Assembly (NCBI RefSeq): GCF_022539315.1
Contig: NC_066313.1
Coordinates: forward strand, 22,791,059 to 22,855,058
Reading direction: 5' to 3'
DNA from: Serinus canaria
Taxonomy: Eukaryota; Chordata; Aves; Passeriformes; Fringillidae
DNA: 64,000 bases
Shown here: piece by piece, positions 23,430-36,300 of the stretch
How positions within the stretch are numbered: position 1 is the first letter of the stretch
Layout of the letters: the number at the start of each line of letters is the position of its first letter
Program-made: the position numbers and the translations under genes
Notes under the pieces: generated by a model
The model's input: only the letters and a program-made list of their open reading frames with translations
What the model was told of the DNA's origin: nothing
Databases searched by the model: none

Positions 23430-24439
23430 CCAACCCACTGAAAGGCAACATCACTCTTTGCCAGCAGATGGCAATGGCACTCCACTTGTTCATCGCTGAT
23501 CCCGTTCCTGGAAAAGGACGCATAGACGCCATCTACAGAGCACTCCTGAGAAGCAAAGTCTTTATAAAAATGCCTCAGCTCTGCACAACAAAAACACTTT
23601 AAAAGTCGTGGGAGAGTAAATAAGGCCATTTCATGTGTTGGCCCACCACCTAGAAGCCGGGACGTGATGGCAGATTTATGCTGCACAGGACAAACTCTAT
23701 GATTTTCTCATTCTCCCCCTTTCATTTTCCCTTCATAGAGATCCAGTCTAGAATATTAAGGGAACAGGGTTATTTATTTATTTATGCCTTTTCAATTTTC
23801 TTGAATAAAGAGACAGGGTTTCTTCTCCCCTGCAAATTCCAATCTGTGTGGATGGGAAGCAGTAGGAATCCAGCAAAGACCAGACTATCTCAACAGCAGT
23901 GTGATGGCAGCTCCTCCTGCTTGCACCTGTACAGCCTTTCTCTTTCTCTCAGATTTAAATGAGTCCTTGAAATGCCCTTGAGCTACAAGGCTTAATAAAC
24001 TAACATTTTTACAGACATGTGCCCAGCAGTTCATCACATTTGTGTGGAACCTTCAATTTTTCCCTGATAAAGGTATTCAATACAGCCCCTTCTTCTGCCC
24101 CATTGAAAGATAAAGTTCCCTCAAGCTGTGGGGCTGCTAACTTTCCACCGATGGATCATCCAGCCAAGAACAAACCCTCCAGGGCTTCAAAATCTCCCAC
24201 TGAACTAGAGAAATAACTTGAACCTGTAACTGTGGACCCCCACCAGAGAATTTGAGGCTGCTGAAGGCAGAAAGGGAAGGAGTCCTCAGCATGACACAAG
24301 GACTGCAGGCAGAAGACAGCTTTAATGACAGCCAGCCTGGGGCAAATCCCACTAGCAAGGGGTTAGGCCTGGCACCACAGGAGAAAATGTACTAGAACTT
24401 GCAATAAGGGGGGGTGAAGACATCCTCATTTGGAGAGCC
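23430..24439. other. Unannotated stretch
   Basis: No gene or repeat family is recognised. A short (TTTA)4-type run lies near 23770-23786. Frames here are short and conflicting. Confidence 0.5.
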
Positions 24440-24560
24440 GAGCACAGCATCTCTGAAGTGAGTAATTATGCATGTCTGGACACTGCAGCTCCTCTAGCAG
24501 CCATCATGGCACAAGGTCACTTAAAGATTAGGCTGTTTAATTAAAACAGGGTGTGGAGAA
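24440..24560. other. Block with homeodomain-like sites
   Basis: This short segment carries GAGTAATTATGCATG, CAAGGTCAC (nuclear-receptor-like half site) and TGTTTAATTAAAACAG close together. TTTAATTAAA is palindromic. It resembles enhancer-type sequence in texture; there is no direct proof. Confidence 0.22.
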
Positions 24561-27500
24561 GATTCAGGGGAGGGCAGCTTGCCCGAAGACAGCATGGACT
24601 GTGCTGGGAGAGCTGCTGATTAGAGAGTAAGAGGCATCTCTGCTGCAGGGAAGGGGACTCATCTCTGAAACTCCTCAAACAGATACTTCATGGTGACTTG
24701 TATTGTTAGCATGAATAAAAGTCCCATCACAGGGCTTGGATGAACTGGACATATTTCAAGCTCCTCTTCAGCTGGCTAAGTAATTCCAAAGTGGGAGGAG
24801 AATGTCCTTGAGATACGATTTCTCTTTCAGACATTTCCACCAGAGGCAGAAGGAAGTAAAAACACACCTACACACCACCCCTTTAGCACAGTCATTCCCC
24901 AGGCAGGGAGGCACCCCTTTTGCAGCTGCTATTGGAAAGCACAGGGCTCCAAGTGTTACACGTTGACAAGTTCAAGGCACCCTGAAGGATGAGAGAGCAA
25001 CACAGAGGGAGAGAGAGGAAAAGACAACAACCTAGAGGTAAGACAGATCCCTCAACTGCAACTTGATGTCTACCTTGTCTGTGTCTATGGGAAAAAAATG
25101 AGCAATCCTTTCTCACTCACCTCCTGCTTCTGAGAATCACACAATGAGAGATAAATATGGATGTAGTGAATTATTGCCAAATGGTGAAGAACAGTGCTGT
25201 TGTTCAAAAGGGAAAAAGCCAATGGATCTGTAAATGCTAGATGGTTGTGAACCTTTCAGCCTTTACAGAAATGGTTATCTTAGACCATAAAATGGCCCAT
25301 TTCCTGCATCACAGATAGGTCACTTGAGGCAGGCCAGCCATGAGGGGGAACAGAAAAGGGTTTATACCCAGACATATCTGAACTTTCAGGGCTTACCTAT
25401 TCACTGCTTTATCTGTCAGCAGGATGTTCTAACTGGTATGGGAGAATTTAACTGTTCCATAACGAAGAAAACCACAACAAATTAAAAGGGCATTTTTCCA
25501 CAACAGCTTTGTCTGTGCTTTCATCCAGTCCACTGTCCCAGCTCATCCAGCCCTGGGTTCCCCACCAGCTCTGTCAGCGCCCTCCTTGGATTTGCAGTCC
25601 CATGACTCTTGCAGCCCTGAGAACCCCACTAGAGCCCCCAGGCATTAAAAAATGTTCTTGTTCACTTTCCTTCACTGCCTCTTTAGCAGGGGAACTGGTT
25701 TTGCTGTAGGAACCCCAGTGTAATGATATTTAATGCAATTGAAGAGAAACTAAAAAAATACCTTTATTTTTAAGTGATGTCACTGAGGAATTCCTGTTCC
25801 TCACATGGGTAACAGGCATGACTCCAACTATACACAAAATAGAGCACCCGTCACCTTGCACAATGCTGTTTTGCATGCATTCAGCTCCAGATCTGTGCAC
25901 CCAGAAGGAGAGCTTGTCACAGGAAACTCCAGCAGAAGAGCTAATCCCATGTGACAGGTAGTCTACACCACACTGTGAGCCAGCAGTTGGCTGGCATCCT
26001 GTTCTTTTAGGGTGCTGCAGTCACAGGGCAGGGAAGCCGTGCTCACGTATGCATACGGAGAGCGCTGAGATGGCAGAGCGTGAAAGGGTAAAATCCTCAG
26101 AGCCTACTGCAAACACACACGGGCACACATTCGAGCAGATTACACATACACATCTTACATCCTTTGGCAAACACAACTGAGCATTGCTGTGGGCCTGTTT
26201 GCAGACAGGGAACCAAACAGCGCCAACAGCTAGACAGTCAAACACCCAGAGACCTCAACTAACCCAGCTGAAAATCACAAAAGCACTAAAATAATCATTC
26301 ATAAGGTACAAAAACTGTGCAAACTCACCCATGTGCTTTGTCAGACAGGAATGAAGGGGAATGCACATGGTCAGCGGCAGACAAAAGCTTCTGTACACCG
26401 GTATAGAGCTCTATGAGAGCCCCTGAAATGTACACTGCCATGCAGGGGGCTTTACACAAAAGCAACCTCTAACTAGAACCATAGAAAGAAGTATTTAATG
26501 TGTTTGCCAGGCCTGAACATTCCTTTGAAGCAACAACTCCAAGTAAAACCTAAATGCAGTGGCATTTTATTGTCACTTTATTGTGGCAGCAGGCAACCTG
26601 GAAGCAGCTGTAAGGGACATGTGAATATGTCTAGGTATGAAAGAAGCAGCAGAGCACTGGGGAGAAGGATGCCCTCACAGCATCACAGGGCAGCATGGAC
26701 AGAACCTGGCCATTCTCAGCCACTTGCTGCACAGATCTGACCCTGAATGGCAGGGAGGACAAAAAGAACATGCTCACTCTTTCCACCATTTCAGAATGGA
26801 AGTGCCTCCTGCAGAGGCGTTTGAACCATCCAACAGCACAGTGGCTGTTCTCAGCATCTTGCAAATTATATTATCGCACTGTCAGCCTTCACAGAGCCGA
26901 CAGGAAAGGGCCATACAATCAGGGGATGCAAATCAGTTTGGCTTTGCCGAAGACATCAGAAAAACACCAGTTCCCAGTACCTGATGCTCAGGATCTCATG
27001 CCAGTAGTGAGTTCAGGAGGGGAGCTCAGCTCACCTCCATAGTGACTCCTGCTCAATATTCTCTTTGTCTTATGCAATTTGTCATGTCAGTAGTTTTATG
27101 CAACTTACTGCTACGCACAGCCCTGACACTACTCAGAGCACCATCGTGCAGTTTTCCTGCAAGAATATATAGAAAAGCCACTGATTTTCTCTGAACATTT
27201 TTGTAGGGGAAAAAAAAATCAGGGAAAACTCATTCTGCTTAAACCATGTAGGTTTATTGCCATAGCAGGCTTCTACCACAGCAAGGGAAGGCAACAGCTG
27301 CTGCAGAGATAATGCAAAAAAGTAGATGGATGGACACACCAGTGAGTGTGGGTATGCATAAATGAATCAAGACAGAGAGAAAGTCTGATCAGTGAAAAGG
27401 CTCCTGCACCATCAGAGCAAACATGAGCTTTAATCTGCCAGTTAAACGGATGCTGAGGCATCTCCACCAAAAGGAATGTGTCTGCAGCACAGCTGGGATT

Positions 27501-30500
27501 TGACCTTCAACTTCTCTCCTCTGTCTGCAGAGCACAGAAACTCTGGTTCCCTCATGCTCCTCCTACAGAACAAAAGGAGAAAGGAAGAAGGGGAAAAAAA
27601 AGACTGCCAGAGAGGCCCTAACTCATCTCTTACTCTTGGATAAGTGCAAATTTATGCCTCTGTCTGCCTTTGAGTCTTTATTATCTCCTTAAGTGGCTAG
27701 CTTTGTACACAATTTATTATAAAAGCCTGGAATCTACAGTCAAATTACAGATCAATTGAAAACTACACAGAAAACAATTAACATCTGGCAGTGGTTTCAT
27801 CTATAAAGCTGTCAGAGGCTTTGCCAACCCCGAATTCCTCTTCTGACACCTATATTTCCTCACCCCGAACTCAGTCTCCTCTTTTGCATCTCCTGAGTCT
27901 GTGGGAGACTGAATATCCCCTCTGCAATCCTGTGGCAGCAAATAGCTGGCTCTGTACCAGGAGGCCACTGTGTGCAGTATGAAAACCAGGCTTGAATACA
28001 GGATAACACCTCTAAAGAGATGACTTCCATCACGTGCTACAGAGGGAAACCAAAGTTGGGCTAAACCATTGTTCTGGAGCTCCTGCCTCTTCCTTCCTGA
28101 GGTGGGAAGCAGGGCAAGGCCAGTAACATTGGTGTGTTTTGTTGGTGCTGCTGATGACTGATCTGCTTCTCCATGTTGTCAGAAGCCTACTAACTTCCCA
28201 GGCATCTTTGTCCAGTTCCAGCAGTAGTCCTCTGCTAGGCAGCCATAGGAAAGATCAAACATGATGACAGGCAACACCGTTTGCCAAGGAGAATCCTACC
28301 TTTCACATGGTTTCTCAAAGCCTCTCCACTGATAGTCAGCTCTCCCTTCCCCTCAGCTCTCCTGGTTTTGTGTCAGTGAGAGGAGAGCAACAAGAAATGG
28401 AGATGGCCACAGGCAGCTCTCCACAGGCAGTTTTCTGTGAGATTCTGCCCTTCTTTGGGATCAGGGCTTTGGTGGCTAAAGGGTGGTCTGATGAGACCAA
28501 AAGCAGAAATCAAGTGGAAAAGCACTGTAACATTTGCCGATACTTTGTTCTTCTAAAAACTTTCCAGTCATTCATTCCTGAGGATAAAAGCTGTCTCCAG
28601 CAGCATGTGCCTCCAGCCTTGTGGCCAGTGTGTCATCTCCTCCCTATACAGTTTCACTGCTCTTTGATTTACTGGAGAATATGACGGAGTTGGGAGCTCA
28701 ATGATCAAGAAAACCCCTTTGTCCATTGTCCCTTTCTCCATCTCTCCCTCCCCACAGACTTTCCACAGCTGATTCCTACTTCTCCATCTCTCACCTGCAC
28801 AACACAAAGATTCTGCTTCCGTGGGCACTAAGACAGGAACACTGAATCAGCAGGTAATACTGGTTTCAACAAAGAACACCTGGCTTGGCTTTCCATTGTG
28901 TGATGTGATGGGAGTATAAGAAAAAAGGGTATCTGCTGAGTTCATGCATGCTTCAGGTTGGAGAACTACTTTCCACTTTTGAGGTCCAAGTTGATGTACC
29001 TCCTGCCCAATGGGCCAAGCCCTGCTCATAATGGGGTTAAAAAGAACAAAGGTGAGGCCAGTGAAGGGCTAAATTCAACATTCCCAGCCACTACATTTTA
29101 CCAGGACTGCAGTAGAAATAATTAATTTTTCTGATGTGCATTTTAGTTCCCATCCTGGCTGAAATACTAGAGTTGATATAAATATAAAGAACACTGTAGT
29201 CTACTTAAATATGCACTCATCATTTTTGGGAGAGTGGGGGAAACCACACTTTGGACACTTCACCCATTTTTCCCCATCCACCACTCTCCAGATATGCATC
29301 CATCCTTAGCAAAATGCTGACAAATTGCTGCAGAAGTGAACTCCCTGTTTAGACAGCAGAAACAGTGAACTGAGAGTGACAGGAATTGCGGCACAGGAGT
29401 AGCTCTGGAGATGCTTGTCTCATGGAAAGCTGGGGAGAGGAAATGGATGAGTGGACTGTGCAAGAAAAGCCTCCGCCCTTCAGTGAGATAAGAACAGCTG
29501 TTGTTGATGATGATTGCTTCCTAATTAGCTTGCTCTTGTATAAGCTTGATAATTTTATGTACCTCCAGAGGAGCAGATTAGCTCTGAATTCACATTGTAT
29601 CCATTTGCGAAGAGTACCCTATAAATTATTTACCTAACTCTCAGAAATATTATATCAAGAAAACTCTAAGTATGTCTAATTATATGGCAAGAAAAACACA
29701 GAGTAGAAAGGCTTGCTGCATTTACAAGTGCAGAGAAGTGATAAACTTCTTTTAGAAGTTGCTACACATATCCCATGATGCTACAACCTGCTACAGGTTT
29801 ACAGCTGTGCTCTTAATAATATTTCTCCAAATCAGTTTTTGTATGGCAGAAGCACACAGAAATTAGCCACAGATTTGTCCTTCAAGAGGTAAAAAAAATT
29901 TACAAACTCAAAACAAAACTAAAAAACCCAAGTAAGTATCTTCAAACACATAAGGTTATCATAGCCATAATGAAACAAAATGAATTTGAGTGTATACTGG
30001 TAAATGGCTCTAAACTTCATAAAGACTCTAACAACCTCTCCCAAGCTGCTGGCTCTGAATCATTACTGGTTTAAGTAGAATAACACAGTGATGAATCAGC
30101 TATGCTATAATTTTCACTCCATTTTTTGCTATGCTAGTACATTGTTACTTCATTACTATTGAACTGCTGTATTTTCTCTGTGCTTTGCAACCAGCATTTT
30201 GTTAACCCATGGTGAGCCTGTGGCCAGTGTAGAAGAGCTGATACTGAGTTTTGTGGCAGTAACACCCCAGTTCTTATTTGAAAATAAAAGCAGACATAGC
30301 ACACTGTAGTATTTACAGGTCCATTTAAAAAGTCCTTGTTTCAGGGTGAGGGTGACTTTCGATGAAAAAAAAAGAATGGTATCAATTAATGCCAGCTTCA
30401 ATTAGGAGAAAGAAAATGTAACACAACATGAAATTGAAATGGGAGAAAAGGAACTAGAGAGAAATGAGTCCTCAGAGAGTGTACTATGAAGGGCAATGGG

Positions 30501-32274
30501 GACATCTTTCCCCATTACTGTTTGCATCGTACATTGACAGTGGGTGCTAGACCCTGTTTTGAACACACCTTGGTCACTTAGGCTTCTTTTCTCTCCTCTG
30601 GTATTACAAAAATATTTTGGGTCTTGCTGGAGTCAGGGTACTGGATGCAACAGCTCTTTTGTCTGGTTCAATATCACATTAATGAACAAAGGTGCAACTG
30701 AGAGCAGCCACAGTTCAATCAGCAGCTCTAATCTGTGAATACACACTAAATGTTTATGACCCTACTAGGTATCAATAAAGCTAAATGGCAATGTCAGGAG
30801 CAGACACAGGTGTGGGAACAAGTTTGGTTAGGAGCATAGGAAGTGAAGGAAACCAACCAAGGAAACAGGAAGACTTTGCAGATGTAAGCAGAATACCTAA
30901 GGCATATGGTTTAGCCATTCCAATTCTCCAAGAACAGTGCTGGGATCAGGCTCTGTGAGACAGAGTCCATAACATATAGAAAACTCTTCCCTTTCTCACC
31001 TCTTGAGTAATTTCAAATTCAACCCCTGACTTTGCCAAGAATTTCCCAGATTGCTCATCTTGACTCTTTGCTTTTGAGCCAGAACTAGTTACACTCCTGT
31101 TTCTTCAAACTTGATAAAGAAAAGCTTCCCTAAATCCCCAAGGATACACAATGGCCTATTGACAGGTAGGATCTGTCTGTCCAGTGGTAGGAAAACAATC
31201 CAGAGCTTAATAGAACCTCTTCTAGATTGAGTCTGTCACAGACTGGTATCTCCTTTTTCCAAAGTCTGGGAAAAGGCATCATGAGGTTCCTGTTGAAACA
31301 GACTTAAGGATATTTAAAAGACACACAAGGGCTGTGTGAAAACTGTAGAAAATTTAGAAGTCCAGTACCACTAATGGAGTAGTCTTTGCCTCGTGTTTTG
31401 TAGCAGAGAGATTAACAGGGGACACACGTACCGTAGTAAAGGAAGGTTTCATGCTTGAAAGGTTAATTCTTGATTTGATTTGTTTCAGAAGTATTGGAGA
31501 TTTGATGGAGGAGGGTGATGGGGTGGAGGATTAAGAGGACTCTGATCGAGGAAGAGAATGATTACTGAGATAGGCACTCATGTGCAGGGAGAATCTCATG
31601 ATTCCTCACAAAAATATATTTATTTGATTTTCTTGTAATGCTTTTCTGCGGCTGGCTCCAATCAGTTATCCTCACACTCCTAACACATGCAGCTTGTGGC
31701 TGTGTTGCCCCCTTCCCCCTGGCCACGCACCCTTCCTGGGCTACAAGTCAGTTAAAGGCTGTGTAGATGGATTTTCTGTAGAAAGATGATAAAGATGGCG
31801 GGGGGGGGGAAGGAGGAGGGAATTTAAGAGTGAGGGAGAGCAGATGAAACCAAAATCCAGAAGCTGAATCCCTCGTGCTGAATGTTAACTTACAGAAAAG
31901 TAACCCAACAACCTTGAAATAGAGCAAAGCCCAATTTAAATTCATTACATTTAAATTAAATTTAAAGCCCATGTAAATGATTGACTTAGTTAAGAATATG
32001 TCATGCGGAAGAGAAAAAGGCAGCAGCGACATGCCAGGCAGCTTTGGCTAATTTTACAATTCACAGCAAAATCTTTATACTCTGATTGCAATTTAAAAAA
32101 ATTCACATATAACTTATTAGCATCAATATTAGAGCCAGAATTTATACTTCTTTCCAAGAATTCACTGAATGTTCTGAAAACTTCACACACTTCATCACTT
32201 CATTTATTGAAATGGGTTAACTTTGCTGGGGTAGGATGGACAGGGACCTCCATAGCAGGTATAGGAGAGAAAAG
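24561..32274. other. Long unannotated stretch
   Basis: About 7.7 kb without any recognised gene, RNA or mobile element. Frames reach 125 codons (28307-28684, plus) but have no domain. Around 27490-27540 a GCTGGGATTTGACCTTCAACTT segment faintly resembles the reversed MIR tRNA-like block, too weak to call. AT content rises from about 29500 to 30200. Polyadenylation-type AATAAA hexamers occur by chance frequency and are not tied to a gene. Confidence 0.5.
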
Positions 32275-32295
32275 AAAAAAAAAAAAAAAAAAAAA
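32275..32295. repeat. Poly-A tract (A21)
   Basis: A run of 21 A followed by short A-rich segments up to about 32330. No recognisable SINE, LINE or processed-pseudogene body precedes it on the plus strand, so it is reported only as a homopolymer. Confidence 0.95.
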
Positions 32296-32539
32296 GAAAA
32301 AAGAACATAGAAAGAATAAATGCAATTATTTCTAAGTGGATTTTTGTTTCTCTCTCAGGACACAGGCTCTGAAGTGGGCAAAAATGCTGCAGGATCCTTA
32401 ACTACCATGACCTTAATTCTAATGCAAAAGAACATTTCACTTTTATTCAATTGAGAGAAGACTTACTGCATTTTTGAACCTTTTTTTACATACTTAATCT
32501 ACTGACAGTTACCACCGACACCAGTGGGCACCAGGTCGC

Positions 32540-32720
32540 AGTTTGAAGGATTATGTCACTGGAGCTTTATAAAACTACATGATTTGTAGGAATATTAATG
32601 ATAACATTAATAAATTAATTCAAAATATGCTCTGTGGGTATTTATGCCCTCCCTGCTACATCACACAATGATTTTATTGGGTTGGTTTTGGTCTGCTGCA
32701 CCAAAATTGCTTTTGTTTAT
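32540..32720. other. AT-rich block
   Basis: The segment has GGAATATTAATGATAACATTAATAAATTAATTC, then a ATTTTATTGGGTTGG CCAAT-type site, and further AT-rich sequence. It has repeated ATTA cores and no mobile-element hallmark. It may be a conserved regulatory element; not shown. Confidence 0.25.
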
Positions 32721-35700
32721 TTTTTATGAGAAAAATGGCCCTGTACACACATTTATAATCTTTGTTATATTCCTACATGCTTGCTAAAACTTAGAAACAC
32801 CAGAAGTATGACTGTGGAACCGATCTTTTAATCTGTTACTATGTGGTCAGAATAGGATGATTAAGAGGAGACTGAACAGTCTTAGAATAAGACTATTCAG
32901 GTCACATAACTCTCTCTCATAGCTTTCACTTCAGAAGTAACTTTTTATTTTCCTGCATGAAGTGCAGATGAGCACCATGGCTGAGTGAGGCATCCTACAG
33001 TTAGTTTGACCCCAATTTGATGAATAAGAGATTGCCCCAGTGAAGTGCCTCAAAGACATACTCTACCATAAAATTGGGAGCAGCCAGGGATGAGAAAATA
33101 TAGGTGTTTGGAGGGAAATGGGTTAATACTCATACAGAAAAGCAACTGTTTCTGCTAGGACTCACAAACATTTTTTTTTAACAGCCCCTCCAGAAGTGTT
33201 ATTACCTGTGTATGGCTTTTTTTGCCTTTCTTGCCATCATTTTTTCCAAGATGAACAGGAGCTGGGTATATCTTGTAAATAGAACAGAGTGAAAAAGAAC
33301 TGTACATACTTCCCTTTAAATGCCATAAAAAGAGACATGCTTTATAAATACAATTGTTTTGCTTCATTTCATCTTCTTATTGGTGCTGGTTCCAAGCAAG
33401 AAGGACTTCAAGAGTTGGTCAATTTAATGCAAGAGGAATGAATGATGCAGAAGCTCATGAGCTCTGTTTCTAATTTAGACTGTGCTGCTGGGAATTGGGG
33501 TAACACGGCTGAAAGCAAAGGACAAGCCCTTGCATGAAAACAGCACAAATTCAGAAAGGGCCTCTCTAAGTCTTGGAGTAGCTCCCCTCACAAGAAGCCA
33601 ATCTGCCCCTGAGGCGAATGCTCCCAAGCAGTATTAAATAAACAGGAAGAGAAAATAATTTACTTAGAAACTATGTGTCTTTTTCCAGGAATACAACGGC
33701 TTCTTTTTCTTTCTTTTTTCTTTTTCTATCTTTTTTTGGTTTGTTTGTTTGTTTGTTTGGGTTTTTTTCATCTAGCATGTAGTGAATCTGCTGCCATAGG
33801 AGGCTGCAGGGGCAGGTTGTATCAGCAGGTTAAATCACTGGACAAATGCATGGACAACAAGGTCACAAAGAGATATGAAAAAAAATAGGAACAAATGCAT
33901 CTCCTAATATCCCCAGTCCAATGACTGTGTATGCTGGAGGAATACAAGGGGGACTGCAGAGATTCTTTTCTGAAAAAGCTTTTTTTTTTTTCCACAGACT
34001 TCAGAAAAGGTACTGGCCCAGACTGCTGTTCTCACCCTTGGGGGAATTGATTGTATTCATGGATAAAAACCTCATCCTCCTGAAGAGCAGAGTTGCATCA
34101 GGCTGCTATAGGACAAGAGCCTAAGTTAGGGGCAGCCATCCTTCCTCACCCAGTGAGCAGCATTTGAAAATCCTAGTGTCACAACCATGCAAACTCTGTC
34201 TTTGGAAGTCTGTGGATGAAAGGGCTTGAGGAAGAGGTCACACATGGGAAACTGCTTCCCCTGAGTCTGTATAGCTACAACACAGGATGAGGCTACAGAT
34301 GCAGCTCATTTCCAGTAAAACCCAACAGTGACAGAGCATCCAATGCTGAGTTGTTTCCTCCTGCAAATCCTCCTGGATTACCCACCAGCAGCACTCTCCT
34401 TCTGGTTTTGTAACACAGCCCTGGTCTAAAAGTTGCACTTGAAGTACACCAAGCAGTAGTTTGTTCGTTAAGAACAGATTCAGGCAAGCAAAGAGCACAG
34501 ATCTTTCCCTTACTCCCTATGCCACGACTCTGAAGGGCTTTCTCCCACAAAGGCTCATGGCTGAGGTGCAGCGCAGAGCCTCTTTAAAAGATGGCAGTGC
34601 CCTACCGCTTGAAGAATTGCTCTCAAAAGTAATCAAGAGTCTCACAGAAAGGGGTCTTGAAAGCTAGGCACACCAATTTAAAGATTTAGCTAGAAGATTT
34701 TGACAAAGCTCCTTTAAATGGAGCAGATATTTGTCTCAGTGAATGGAAAAATACAGTACGAATTAAGTCTGCAGAATGAGAACATTGGAGGAAGCGACCT
34801 GCATTGACTGGTAGCCAATACTGCACCCCTCATGATGTGTAACTAATAACAGCACACTAGACATTTGGCTTGCACATTAAATATTAATAACATTTTTCTT
34901 CTGACTCATCATTAAGCCAGAGCCTTGCTGCACAGAGAAAACTGATTTACAGACCATCCGTGGCAGGCTCCAGTGCTGCCCATGGTGCACAGCTAAACAC
35001 CTGCTATCCTGAGCTTTGGTGAAGGACCAGCAAGTGAGCTAGGTCAAAAATGGGAGGCTTTGAAATGCAGGAAAACAATAACCCAGGCAGGTAGACAGAC
35101 AGACAGCCCACTTTTCTGACTGCAGCCCTGCCCACAGATAATAGATAGCATGTGAAACAAATCTCTGCGAGGAGCTCAGGTCCAACTGCTTGGCTCTGAG
35201 GATGTGGCAGGTGCAGCTGGTGTGCAGTGCTCCCCTGCCCATTTGCTTCTCAGATAAATCTGATAGCACCTCTAACCTTCTGGGGGAGCCTTCCACATGC
35301 AAGAGAGCACTCAGAACACAACTATGACTGGTACTATTTCCATAGTGAGGAAGAGGACCTACTACTCTCTCGAAAAAATGTTAGTCTCAGCCTTGTTTAT
35401 TCTAAAAGGGAGTCTGCTCCTTTACACCTCTTTCCTTCACAGACAAGGTGGTTTCTACTTCAGAAGCCTGCAGTGCCTGCAGCTAGAAAAACTGTTTGCC
35501 TGATCCATGGACAGCATTTTGCAGGGAGATTTAGACAGCCTGTTCTGAAATATGGGACTCAGCAAACTATAGATGATGTATAAAAATTGGAAAATGCTTT
35601 CAGTGATTCTTAGCGACATCCTATCAAAAAAGCAGATTGTCTTAGAAGCTTCAAATATAGTTTATGTGAAAGAATCTGGTGAATTCAAGCAGTATGGAAT

Positions 35701-36129
35701 CCATTTTGAAAAGGTGAAAAGAAAACTTGAGAATGAGTCAATAATGAATTACAAACATCAAAAGAGGGTCAGATTTTTAAAGAAGGTGCCAGACATCTCC
35801 CAAAGAACTGTGCTTTCATTTAAAAGACTAAATAAATAAAAAAAGTAGTAACACTCTAATCCTTTCTCCCTATGAAGTTTTCAAAATGTAGGTAGATCAC
35901 TAGAGGGTTTTTTTACACACCGTGGTTTTTGGGTTTTTTTTGAGAAATATATGTGATTTATTTCATTCTGAAGCCTTTGGGGACAGGGGTGTGGTGGGAG
36001 AGAGAAATGTGAAGAATGCCAGACAAACCCTTCATGCTTCCCTCATGATAGCTAGGAGTAGTCTTCCTTCACTTCCTGATTTGCAGAGACCCTAGATCAG
36101 CTGTCAATATTTCCCAAAGGATACTGAGA
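32721..36129. other. Unannotated stretch with T-rich tracts
   Basis: No gene is recognised. It contains a (GTTT)5 run at 33739-33759 inside a T-rich section (33700-33770), and a T12 run at 33980-33991 followed by CCACAG. Plus-strand frames at 35227-35583 (118 codons) and 35573-35839 (88 codons, Lys-rich from AT-rich DNA) have no domain and no supporting splice sites. Confidence 0.5.
33739..33759. repeat. (GTTT)5 tetranucleotide run
   Basis: Five tandem GTTT units within a T-rich low-complexity section. This is a simple repeat only. Confidence 0.9.
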
Positions 36130-36300
36130 CTGTCCAGGATTCAAAAGGCCAGAGCCCTATTCACCTCTTTGGTGACCTTTGACAAATGACTTGAGCAATA
36201 CTTGTGCTCAAATTTCTGGGTCTGTAAAACAAGACGAGGAAACTACACAGGCCTCCTTCATCATCTCTCTGAGGTCTCTTGTGGCATAGAGTGGCACAAG
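36130..36300 (+). repeat. MIR-like SINE remnant
   Basis: The plus strand shows the MIR order. GGTGACCTTTGACAAATGAC matches 'tgtgaccttgggcaagt'. TTTCTGGGTCTGTAAAAC then matches 'tttcctcatctgtaaaat', and a CTC-rich segment follows where MIR has 'ctacctcatagggttgt'. The copy is old, with many substitutions and small gaps. Identified by eye from the consensus. Confidence 0.5.

Noticed and set aside
22941..23441. 166-codon plus-strand frame with a Lys/Glu-rich C-terminus
   Set aside because: The C-terminal third is only the translation of the (GAAAAA)n tract; the rest has no domain and overlaps a minus-strand frame.
23194..23686. Minus-strand frames with long Phe/Leu and Phe/Ser runs (transmembrane-like)
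   Set aside because: The hydrophobic runs are the reverse translation of the same hexamer repeat; there is no flanking protein similarity.
27470..27545. Reversed MIR-like GCTGGGATTTGACCTTC
   Set aside because: One short segment without the neighbouring MIR blocks.
35573..35839. 88-codon Lys-rich frame resembling a helical protein
   Set aside because: AT-rich DNA, no family match, no exon signals.
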